Shown: piece by piece, positions 34,029 to 44,782 of the stretch
Layout: each line of letters begins with the position of its first letter
Numbering within the stretch: the first letter of the stretch is position 1
NCBI GenBank assembly: GCA_037044905.1
Contig: JBAOKB010000118.1
Coordinates: 558,001-622,000 of the forward strand
DNA length: 64,000 nt
DNA from: Hortaea werneckii
Taxonomy: Eukaryota > Ascomycota > Dothideomycetes > Mycosphaerellales > Teratosphaeriaceae
Direction: 5' to 3'
Made by a program: the position numbers and the translations under genes
The notes under the pieces: model-generated
What the model was told of the DNA's origin: nothing
Databases searched by the model: none
Seen by the model: the letters and a program-made list of their open reading frames with translations, nothing else

Positions 34029-35089
34029 GTGATGCTGGGGAGGTTCGCTTGTGGGGAGGTGTGGCGTGTAAATACGAATGCTATGATCTGTATATATTGT
34101 TTTTACGTCTTTCAAAGTGAATGCTTGAACTTGTTTGCTGGTTCGCCACTTTGGCCTGAGGTTGGTTGGAAGTGACCTACGGTATCTTCTTACGCGTCTT
34201 GTCGCGTCCCGTCGCGTCGTTGCTGTCCATCATGATGATTGCCCCTAATACCGTAAACAGACTGCACGCGCAGCCGTGATGATCGCCTTTGCATTAATAG
34301 TGGGCGCAGCCATAGCGGGACAAGGCTGCAAGATTCTGATGGGCGTCCCAGGATATCGGGCAGGGGGGCCGAATGCATCGCTTCGACGAACAGACACGTG
34401 ATGTAATGGTGAATGCTGGATGGGAAAAGAGAGCAGCCCCTACAGGCTGACACCTTTCACCGCTCCCGCAGTTATTCAGGCAGTATACTGTCGCCTACCA
34501 TACGTACTATGTAATAATGTATAGCTACATAGTAAGGCAAAGTGGCATCAGCCATCGTTGTTTGCACGCATTGCATCGCATCGAAATTTCCTCCTACCGC
34601 CCACGATTCGTCGGGAGGGAGGCGGGAGCTAGACTGTTTGGACGCTAGCGCGGCTCGTTCCACCACCTCGAATTCCATAAAGGACCACCTTCCGCCCGCT
34701 CGCTCGCTGGAGGGAATTGGAAGCTGGAAAGCCTGGCCCAGCGCCGTCGTCATCCCCCCTTCCCATCCCACCCCCGCCGCCCTCAATCCTGATTGGCGCG
34801 CTGTTTCACCTCACTTCACCACCACGCCCACTTGACTTTTCCGTCGGTCGTAGTGACCAGGACGCGACAACGCGCCGACGCGACACTATCGCGTCCGTCC
34901 GTTCGTGCGTTCGTTCCTTTCATTTTGCCTCAGCTCTTCTTTGATTGATGCTGGCCTGGTCCAGATTATTCCCGACCCATCTAATGAGCGCATGAGCGAA
35001 ACGGCGTCAGGACATGTTTGCATGCTTGCATTCTTCACCCGTATTTCGATGAAAGATTAATCCACCCGACCTCTTCCCTTTAACCCATC
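34029..35089. other. Intergenic: ligase 3' flank and MOT1 promoter
   Basis: No supported gene. The sequence upstream of MOT1 is CT-rich with CGTCCG/CGTTCG repeats near 34890-34915. Confidence 0.6.
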
Positions 35090-38000
35090 ATGGCGACTTC
35101 TCGGTAAGTTTTGCCCCCATCCTTTGTTGAGCTTCAAGCCGCAGAGCCTCACTGAGAACTGACTCGCTCACGTAATTTCGCAGACTTGACCGGCTGGTCA
35201 CTTTACTCGAGACGGGAAGCACCCAACTAATCCGTAATACTGCTGCACAACAGCTGGCCGATGTGCAGAAAAATCACCCGGACGAGCTGTTCAATTTACT
35301 GACACGAGTCGTTCCTTATCTCCGTTCGCCTTCCTGGGACACGAGGACTGCCGCGGCGAAAGCTATCGGCGGTATTGTTGAGCATGCCGAGAAGTTCGAC
35401 CCAAATGCGACGCTTGACGATGTGAAGAAAGACGAAGCGAACGGTCATGACGATGATGATGCCACGATCAAGAAGGAAGGCGATACGAAGCTGTCGGCTC
35501 CGGATCAATTACAGCTCGCCAATCTGGATGTTGAATCGATCTTGACCTACGGCAAGGAGCTCCTCGGCAGTGCTGGGAAGCAATACGATTTCAAACTTGC
35601 TGGTCTCAACCCTTCCGAACGTCTGGCTCACCAGAAGAAGACGTTGACTTCCCGTTTAGGTCTGGGTGGCGAGTACATTGAGGAGGATCTGGTGACGGAG
35701 AAGGATATCGCTCTCAGACCTACTTCGCACTCACAGCCGAGTCTTCCGAAATTGGAGACTGAGTCGTCAGCTGGTGGTCCAGATGCGACGATCAAGTCGC
35801 CAGAAGAGATGGCGCCTCCCACTCCGGCAGGTGGCGAAATGAGCAAGCGTCAACTGAACATGCTGAAGCGGAGAAGAAAGGAGGAGCTTAAACGCGACAA
35901 CAAAAAATTCAAGTACGACTTTGCCGTCCGCAGAGGCAGCACCAGTGTCGGTCAGACCCCCGTCGAGCAGGAAGTAAAGCCGGAAGTAAAACCCGAACCC
36001 GGCGAAAATGGCGATGCCGATTATTTCTCGCTCGAGCGGAAAGGCGGCGACGACGAATCAAAGGTTGTTTCGGAGTTCAAGGGCTTACCCATGCAGGAGA
36101 AATCCAGCTTGGTGACGGATGAGGAAGAAGAGGGGAACGAGTGGCCTTATGAACGACTTTGCGAATTCTTGACAGTGGACCTCTTCGATTCACAATGGGA
36201 GATTCGTCACGGCGCCGCAATGGGCCTGCGTGAGATTGTGCGTGTACATGGTGCAGGTGCTGGACGACATGCAGGCAAGACGAAGTCAGAAAACGAAGAG
36301 TTAAATCGCGCCTGGCTCGACGATCTCGCGTGCCGGATATGTTGCGTCTTCATGCTGGACCGCTTTGCCGATTACGTCTCCGACAATGCCGTCGCTCCGA
36401 TCAGAGAGACGGCCGGTCAGGTGCTGGGTGCTATCCTACAGTACTTACCTGCTTCTTCTGTGCACGATATTAACCATATCCTCTACCGTCTAGTCATGCA
36501 GCGAGATTTGAAGGTCTCTAAACGCATATGGCATGCTTGCCATGGCGGGATGATAGGGATGCGATATCTGGTCGCTGTCCGGACGGACTTGCTCTTCCAA
36601 GATCGCACTTTGATGGATTGCGTCTTGGAGTGTGTGATCAAAGGCTTGGGCGACATGGATGACGATGTACGCTCAGTCAGCGCTGCTACCCTCATACCTG
36701 TCGCCAAAGAATTTGTCAACTTCCGTCAAAGCGAGCTAAGTCATCTTATCAGCGTCGTTTGGGAATGTCTATCCAGTTTGAGCGACGACCTCTCGGCAAG
36801 TACAGGCTCTGTCATGGATTTGCTAGCTAAGCTGTGTAGCTTCCCGGAAGTCCTCGACGCTATGAAGGTCAACGCCGAGAAGGATCCAGAGCAATCTTTC
36901 ACAGAGCTGGTACCGCGCCTTTACCCATTCTTGCGGCATACTATTACCAGCGTTCGCTCGGCCGTTCTACGAGCGTTACTGACGTTCATCAACATTGAGG
37001 GTACAGACACCAAAGGCTGGATCAATGGGAAAGCTCTTCGTCTGGTCTATCAAAACTTGCTGGTCGAACGGAATGAGAACGTCGCAAAGTTGTCTCTTGA
37101 GGTCTTCAACGCTCTGTCGGACGCCTTGGCCGTCAAGGGACCCCAAACGATGAAGCAGGAGTTTGAGCCGCACGCAACAGCACTCATTGCACTGACGCTC
37201 CACCCTATGGGTATCAGCCGGAACCCCATCCCCATGGACGCGACTTTATTCATGAAGCCTTCGGGCCACAGCTACGCGCCATTGGCTTCTGCGCACCGAG
37301 CCTCTCCCGTGAATGGTGGCGAGCCGGCGAAGAAAAAGCGCCGACGGTCAGACAAGGAAGTCGCCCCTGTAGTACCGACCAACACTAGTACCTCGCACAA
37401 TATCGATGCTGCGATGATGCAAGGCGATATCGACCTGGTTGGTGCGGAGGTCATTATCCGTAGCAAGATCTTCGCCACTCGGGCATTAGGCAAAGCCATG
37501 AGCATTTGGCCGGCAGAGGATCGTCTAGGCTTCTTCGGTCCGAAGATGCTGCCTCATCTCAAGTCTCCTTATGGCTCTGCGCAGATCTTCGCCGCTATGG
37601 CTTTAGAAGGTTTTGCTGCTGCCTCCTCTACTCCCGACGATCTTCGGACGGCTGCCGTCAATGAGCTTCGCGCCCTGGTCGAAGACGAGCGTCCGCCGTT
37701 CTATAGCGACCTTGCCAACTACCTCCGCATCGTCCGAGCTCAGTGCCAGCAGATGCTGAATACCTTCCAAGACCAAGCCCATGTCTCCGGCAGCAAGCTC
37801 CCCGTCATCGCTGTCATCTGCCAGGGTGAGCCAGAGGCAGGCAGGAATGCCTTCTCCATCGCCGACGCCGAGAAGATCGTCACCAGCGACTACGAACGTC
37901 TGCGTAAGGGTCTCTCGACTGTGCAGAGGATGTCTGCCGCCGAGGCTTTGAATACTTCGAAGCTGGATGTGGAGACGGCTATCGAGGAGGCGAAGACGGC

Positions 38001-40939
38001 CAAGCAGCAGGCTGACCTTCGGATCAAGTCTACGGCCGCTGCTGCGCTTGTCGCGTTCGGTGAGCTGCCCAAGAAGCCGCAGATGACAATCAAGGGTATC
38101 ATGGATAGTGTTAAAGATGAAGAGAACGTAGACCTCCAGCACAGATCTGCTTCTGGTATTGCTGGTCTCGTTGTCCACCTTGTTGCCTCCGAGCGGCATA
38201 AGGTGGTCGAGAAGGTGGTCGGCAATTTGGTCAAGTTCTGCTGTATGGAGACGGGTGAGACGCCGGAGTTCCATCCCAACGCTACGAAGGAAGCTGGTAT
38301 TCTGTCTCTGCAAAAGGACGAGGATATCCAGGATCGACCCGACGCCGCGAAGTACGAACGCGAAGTCAAGGCTGCGCGGATCACCAGACGTGGTGCCAAG
38401 GATGCTCTGGAACAGCTCTGTGTCACCTTCGGCGCGGAAATCTTCAACAAGGTGCCCAAGTTGCGCACCGTCATTGAGGACCCTATCCGTCAATGCTTTG
38501 CTGGCGAGTTGCCGGCCGACATGACCGAGCCGGATAATACTTTCGGCCAAGAAGTCGTCGATGGCATGTCGACTCTCCGCGCGCTGGTGGGTACGCTTGA
38601 TGCCTCGCTCCATCCATGGGTACTGGATCTGCTGCCTCAGATCGCCAAGGCTCTTCAGAGCAAATTGTCCGTACTACGCTACATTGCCGCGAAATGCTTT
38701 GCGAGCGTTTGCAGCGTCATCACTGTCCAAGGTTTTACAATGCTTGTCGAGCAAGTCCTGCCTCCTATCAACAATGCGCACGAGGTCGTGCAGCGGCAGG
38801 GCGCCATCGAGTGCGTGTACCATCTTATCCAGGTCATGGGTGATGGGATCCTGCCGTACGTCATTTTCCTCCTGGTTCCAGTGCTGGGCCGTATGAGCGA
38901 CTCCGATGGCGGCGTTCGTCTGATTGCTACGACTACATTCGCTACCCTCGTCAAGTTGGTGCCGCTAGAGGCGGGCATCCCGGATCCCCCTGGTCTGCCT
39001 CAGACGCTCCTGGAAGGTCGTGACCGCGAGCGGAAATTCATCGCTCAGATGCTGGATCCTAAGAAAGTCGAGGCTTTCCATATCCCCGTCGCGATCAAAG
39101 CAGAGCTCCGCTCCTACCAGCAGGATGGTATTAACTGGCTTGCTTTCCTGAATCGGTATAACCTTCATGGTGTGCTGTGCGATGATATGGGTCTGGGCAA
39201 GACGCTTCAGACGCTGTGTATGGTCGCCAGTGACCACCATTTGCGGGCCGAAGAGTTCGCGAAGACGCAGGCACCGGATAAGAGGCGTCTGCCTTCGCTG
39301 ATCGTCTGTCCGCCTACTCTCACCGGTCATTGGAAGCAGGAGATTCTCACATACGCGCCTTTCCTCCGCGCTGTGGCTTATGCTGGTCCGCCTGGCGAAC
39401 GTGGTAAGGTGCGCTCTGAACTCGCTACGGCTGATATCGTGATTACTTCCTACGATATTGCTAGGAACGACGTCGAGATCCTGGCCCCGCTCAATTTCAA
39501 TTACTGCGTGCTTGACGAAGGTCATTTGATCAAGAATCCGAAAGCTAAGGTCACCCTGGCTGTCAAGCGCTTCGCCAGCAATCATCGACTCATCCTGTCC
39601 GGTACACCTATCCAAAACAATGTTCTGGAGTTGTGGTCCCTGTTCGATTTCCTTATGCCGGGTTTTCTTGGCACCGAGAAGGTCTTTCAAGACCGATTCG
39701 CGAAACCGATCGCCGCCAGTCGATTCGCCAAGTCGTCGTCCAAGGAGCAAGAAGCCGGTGCTCTCGCCATCGAGTCCCTCCACAAGCAGGTCCTGCCTTT
39801 CCTCCTTCGCCGGCTGAAGGAGGAAGTCCTCAATGACCTCCCGCCGAAGATCCTGCAGAATTACTACTGCGACCTTTCGGATCTGCAGAAACGCCTCTTT
39901 GACGACTTCACCCGCAAGGAATCCAAGACTCTTCATGAAATGGCCGGTTCCGGCGAGAAGGAGGCCAAACAGCATATTTTCCAGGCGTTGCAGTATATGC
40001 GCAAGCTCTGCAACTCGCCCGCGTTGGTGATGAAGGAAGGCCATAAACAATACGATGCCACGCAAGCCCTCCTCGCCAAGGAGAAGTCGAGTCTCAAGGA
40101 CCCCAAACACGCGCCGAAACTCACCGCGTTGCGAGATCTGCTCGTCGACTGCGGCATCGGCGCCGACTCCTCCTCTTCCTCTTCCGCCTCTGACTCCGCC
40201 GCCGCCGGCGTCAGCGTCGTCCCTACCGCCGACCAAGCCGTCTCCCAACACCGCGCCCTCATCTTCTGCCAAATGAAGGAAATGCTCGACATGGTCGAAG
40301 GCACGGTGCTGAAGAAAATGCTGCCCGGCGTCACCTTCTCCCGCCTCGACGGCAGCATCGAAGCCTCCAAGCGCCAGGACATCGTCAACCGCTTCAACTC
40401 CGATCCCTCCATCGACTGCCTCCTCCTCACGACGTCCGTCGGCGGCCTAGGACTCAACCTCACCGGCGCCGATACCGTCATCTTCGTCGAGCACGACTGG
40501 AACCCCCAGAAGGACCTCCAGGCTATGGACCGCGCCCACCGTATCGGCCAGAAGAAAGTCGTCAATGTTTACCGGCTTATCACCCGCGGCACGCTGGAGG
40601 AGAAGATCCTGAATCTGCAGCGGTTTAAGATGGATGTCGCCAGTACGGTGGTGAATCAGCAGAATGCGGGGCTGGGGACGATGGAGACGGATCAGATTCT
40701 GGATCTTTTCAATTGGGCGAGACGGATCCGAATTTGAGTCTTGAGGGTGGCGGTGGAAGTGGTGGGCAGCAGCAAGGAGGGAGGAGAGGGTGGATGAGAG
40801 TAATGCGGTTGATGCCGAGGGGAATCTCAAGGAGAAGGGCAAGAAGGGGATCCTGGATGAGTTGAGTGAGTTGTGGGATGATAAGCAGTATGAGGAGGAG
40901 TTTAACCTTGATGGGTTTTTGAAGACTATGAAGGCTTGA
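35090..40939 (+). CDS. MOT1: TATA-binding protein-associated ATPase Mot1 (frame broken near the C-terminus)
   Basis: Exon 1 is 35090-35103 (ATGGCGACTTCTCG); the 80-nt intron GTAAGT...CGCAG leads to exon 2 from 35184. The product starts MATSRLDRLVTLLETGSTQL. HEAT-repeat arms fill roughly the first 1,250 residues. The Swi2/Snf2 ATPase follows: DDMGLGKT at about 1338, DEGH at about 1449, LSGTPIQNN, and AMDRAHRIGQ at about 1785. Mot1 uses ATP to remove TBP from DNA. The main frame ends at a TGA at 40735-40737 (1855 aa) with the atypical tail NWARRIRI. However, LFNLGETDPN continues in a second frame from 40713, and a conserved Mot1 ending (ESNAVDAEGNLKEKGKKG ... QYEEEFNLDGFLKTMKA) lies in a third frame up to the TGA at 40937-40939. 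Two single-base losses, near 40712 and in the purine-rich 40770-40790 stretch, explain this; no intron fits. Confidence 0.95.
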
Positions 40940-41873
40940 GTGGGCGATGGGTCATGATGGGTCATTGACGAGCTAGGCGTGGTGGTGTGGACTCGTCATC
41001 GGGTCGGGAAACATGGTATACATCGAAGGAAAGGGAAAGCAATGGAGATTCATGTACGATTAGACAAGAGCCTCTCATCCGAGTCGACTGAATGATGACA
41101 GCTTCTCGGGCCTCTAACAGCATATAGCTGGATATCGAGAGACTTCAAATGGAGAATTATATCCATGTCTGTTGTTCGAATGGAACCAAGATCTTGTTAT
41201 TTGAAGTCTGCCTAGATTTTCCCTACTTCTGCTCTTCCCTCTATCTCAACCGGCCCAATGGTTGAGCTTAGGCGTGACCATCGAAGTCGTCTCATTCGTG
41301 CCCATTCTACATGCTATAGTGTTGCATTTGATTTTTGTATCTTGGCTGCTTCAGTTTCAATAGTTTTGATTGTATAAACCCTACAGAAAGGTACGGCTCA
41401 TCAGTCTGCATTATTGCTTCTCGTGAGATGAGCGCTACAGGCTTGGCAGGAAATGAACCGCTATTGGATCCCGAACGCTTTCCAGTCAAATTTCACTTGC
41501 TTTTTCTCGCAGACCAAAACAATCTCTTGAAAGACGAATCAGTCGAGTGATCAGTCTGTCTCTGGACTCCATAGACGTCCCTTTGTATGAAATCAACGTC
41601 AAGATGGAAGAACACCGCAGTTGTAGTACCAATCTCTTGGCGGCGAGGACCGGCCCGGATAAGGCGGCACCACCCGGCAAAGCCCACCCACACCGTACGC
41701 ACATTTGCATTTTGCGGAGCGCCGACTTCCCTCGCTGAGATTTGACGCCCTTGTTGTCTTTTTTCACTTATCTACAAGGCATTCGAGGAAATCCGACTTC
41801 CCCGCCACTCGCAAACGCTCAGTGACCCGGTCTTAACCCCCGAATCACAGTCGAACGAGCAGGTCAAGCAAAG
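40940..41873. other. Intergenic: MOT1 3' flank and RPS12 promoter
   Basis: No supported gene; several ORFs below 95 codons without features. Confidence 0.6.
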
Positions 41874-42724
41874 ATGGTTAGTTCGACGTCTTTTCATATG
41901 TTGAGGGGCCCAATGGGTGGAGGGTGATGGATGGGGTTGGCATGGTTTGGATGGGCAAGTGTCCGTGGTGTGTGCGGATGGATACAGGCTTCAATTGCGA
42001 AGGGAGGCAATGGTCTCGAGACATGCCTGCAGCTGTTGAGGCAGAAGACACCGTCTATCGCGACACCATCACCATCCACTCCACCACCCTTCACTCCTCC
42101 ACGCCTCCACCACCTGCGATGAAGAACATACACTAACACATCACTGCACAGTCGGACGGAGAAGAGCCCACCAACGTCGAGGAGGTCCAGGCCGAAGGCG
42201 AGGTCGAAGTCGCAGCCGACGGCGGCGATGGCGGCAAGTCCGGCTCCATGTCCGTGCTGGACGCCCTGAAGGGTGTGCTCAAGATCGCCCTCATCCACGA
42301 CGGCCTTGCCCGCGGTCTCCGTGAGGCCAGCAAGGCCCTCGACCGTCGCCAGGCCCACATGTGTGTCCTCAACGAGGCCTGCGAGGAGGAGGCTTACAAG
42401 AAGCTGGTCGTTGCCCTCTGCGGCGAGCACAAGATCCCGCTTATCAAGGTCCCTGACGGAAAGCAGTTGGGCGAGTGGGCTGGTCTCTGTATGTGTACTC
42501 CCCCTTTGTCCGTGTCTTTGCGCTTTGCGCTTGTCGACTTCGGATCAAGATGTTGCGATTGAGGGGACGACAAAAGGCTAACCATACTTTCCTAAACAGG
42601 CCAGATCGACCGTGAGGGCAACGCCCGTAAGGTCGTCAACTGCTCATGCGTCGTCGTCAAGGACTGGGGTGAGGAGTCGCAGGAGCGCTCTGTCCTGCTC
42701 AACTACTTCCAGACCGAGCAGTAA
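41874..42724 (+). CDS. RPS12: 40S ribosomal protein S12 (eS12)
   Basis: Exons 41874-41876, 42152-42488 and 42600-42724 give 154 aa. The first coding exon is only the ATG, followed at once by GTTAGT; the 275-nt first intron ends ACTGCACAG. The protein begins MSDGEEPTNVEEVQAEGEVE and contains MSVLDALKGVLKIALIHDGL, LREASKALDRRQAHMCVLNE, KIPLIKVPDGKQLGEW and a C-terminus ending SVLLNYFQTEQ. eS12 belongs to the beak region of the small subunit and has the L7Ae-type fold. All junctions keep frame. This gene is intact although it lies between MOT1 and other genes with frame breaks. Confidence 0.95.
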
Positions 42725-43516
42725 GAAGCTTCTGGTCGAACCTCTCGTACCTCTTTCCCGATTCAATACCCTTCACACGACCGGTTATACCACATATTCT
42801 CCACTGGGCTGGCTTTGAAACAAAAGGGATTTTCTATGCATCTTCTAGCGGCACTGCGACTACCTTCCGTGGACCTTGTAAGGAGGGCGAAAGTGGGTTT
42901 CAAGCTAGAGAGGCAAAGAGATTGCTGGGTGTACAGCCCGTTTACAGGCTGCTGTGTGACAGCAGGTCTAGTGTGATGAAAAGTGGTGTAGAGCAGCCGG
43001 AGTGTCCCAATACAAAAAGGAAAGAGATACGTGACTGCCAGTTCTGCTGCTCTCAACTTTTCATTTTCATCAATTCCTTTTCTTTTGCTCTGCAATCTGT
43101 CCGTACCTCGAGCCCGAAGGTAGCGAGCACATATCCGAGATCAGCCGGAGCGTTTGGGAATCAGCCCCGAATATGTCGGATGTACGACTGATCCTTATGT
43201 CGATGCCAGGTGACTAGTTACGGTTAAGATTCATGACGGACAAGCCATTTAAGGGGCTACCTCGAGACGCAATGCTCACTTTCAGCCATGCGCGCACCTG
43301 GTGTACTTTGAAAGAACCATCTTCCATTACAGGACCTATTCGTACCATCTACTTGTAAATGGCGACTAACCTCAGACTGGCTGAGCCCATGAGCCGTGTC
43401 ACAGCTGTAGTGTGAACCTCATCAAACTCTGGGATAGCAAATCGATCGACCCTGATATCCCCTCGGCTCCCGCCTCATAAATCCTCTCCTACTCTCTCCT
43501 CTGGAAATATAACATT
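42725..43516. other. Intergenic, no feature seen
   Basis: 3' flank of RPS12 converging on a broken minus-strand gene. No recognised element. Confidence 0.55.
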
Positions 43517-44186
43517 CTACAATCCGTCCCCCAGCGACGCAACTTCCCCCTCCCACGCCTCCTCCACCGCCGCCGTAACCCTATCAAACGCCTCCCCATC
43601 AACCATCCCTCCCCCTTCTTCCCCTTCCCTCCCCACCCATTCCGTCAGATACCCCTTCTCCCGCAAATCAAAACTAGAGCTGCTCCCTGCCATTTCCGCG
43701 TATACTCCACCATCGCCGCCGTTCCGTTGCCCAACTGTGGCCCTTCCATCTCCGAGATCACGAATTCATGAAGAACCTTTTGGCCGTTTTTCCAGAGTTG
43801 GCCTTCGGAGAGCGTGATTCGCACGATGGAGTCTGGGAGGATGGTCACGGCGCTGCCCATGCTCGCGTGCTTCTCTGTTAGGGCGGTCGCGTATGCGGGA
43901 TCCGGGAGGAGGGGTGCCTCCGTGCTTGCTGCGATTGTTGGGTTGCTTGGGGATGGAGGTGGAGGGGGTAGAGCGGGGTATGATGCTTCCTTTCTTTTCC
44001 GTCTTCTTCTCTTTCAGAAAGTCTGGGAGAGGAAGTCGTAGTCCTCGAAGAGTTTGGCCTGGATGTAGCTTGCTGGGGCTTCGATCAGTCGGCCTTGGGT
44101 TGGACCTGTCTCGCGTGCTATGAAGGGGAGAGGAAGAGGCCTAGGAGGAAGGCTAGGAGCCAGATTGTTAGGGTGCGGGAGGGCAT
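43517..44186 (-). pseudogene. Secreted or membrane-anchored hypothetical protein, frame broken at least three times
   Basis: On the minus strand an ATG at 44184-44186 opens a hydrophobic signal-like segment (MPSRTLTIWLLAFLLGLFL) that hits TAG after 22 codons. A different frame carries on with FIARETGPTQGRLIEAPASY and DYDFLSQTF. After an in-frame TGA it continues ASYPALPPPPPSPSN, TALTEKHASMGSAVTILPD and ISEMEGPQLGNGTAAMVEY. A third frame completes it with SSFDLREKGYLTEWVGRE and a final TAG at 43517-43519. The mosaic suggests one ORF of about 220 codons with net single-base changes near 44125, 44005 and 43675. The family is not recognised. It could be a degraded gene or a real gene with sequence errors. 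Confidence 0.5.
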
Positions 44187-44782
44187 TTTTATTTTATTTA
44201 ATTTTTTTATACTTTTCCGGAAAAATTGTAATCTTCTTTCCTTTCTGCCTCGAATAATCTACCTTAGTGTTTGGGACCAATCCTGGGAGGAGTCAAGTCT
44301 GATCTGTTTTTATAGGGGAGCGGAAATGCAGTAGACTAGCACTGAGCGATTTCCCTGCTCAAAATCATCATGAGATCCACTTCATCCATTGGACTGAAGG
44401 ATGCAGTATTTTTACCGTGGTGGAAGTCTAAAGCTATCGTAAGCATGCTGGCTCGGCTTAAAGGGCGCGCATCAGGAAGGGCCTTGGCGGGGTGACGGAA
44501 GCGGTAGGTATGTGCAGTGGATTCCTGGAGAAGTGGGCTGTGGGTTGGTCGCTATGTAGCTACCAGATAACTCTATCCATTCTTCGTATCTTCGCGATAA
44601 TTAAATACATGAGACATGGTATATCGATTGCGCCGATAGTCCAAAGATATCACCGTACCGATCGTGAAATACCCAAACGCATAGCAAGTCGAAAGTGCGA
44701 CGGACCTCAAGCATGAAACCGCAGCGACAAGCGCAGTAGCGACCGATCGACTGTCTAAGACACCCACCTCGCCCGTCGAACC
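44187..44782. other. Divergent intergenic region
   Basis: Between the broken secreted-protein gene (minus) and the GID4/VID24 gene (plus). AT-rich near 44190-44230. No gene seen. Confidence 0.55.

Noticed and set aside
38965..40272. 435-codon antisense ORF opposite the Mot1 ATPase domain
   Set aside because: The plus strand encodes the conserved Swi2/Snf2 motifs; the antisense has no recognisable protein.
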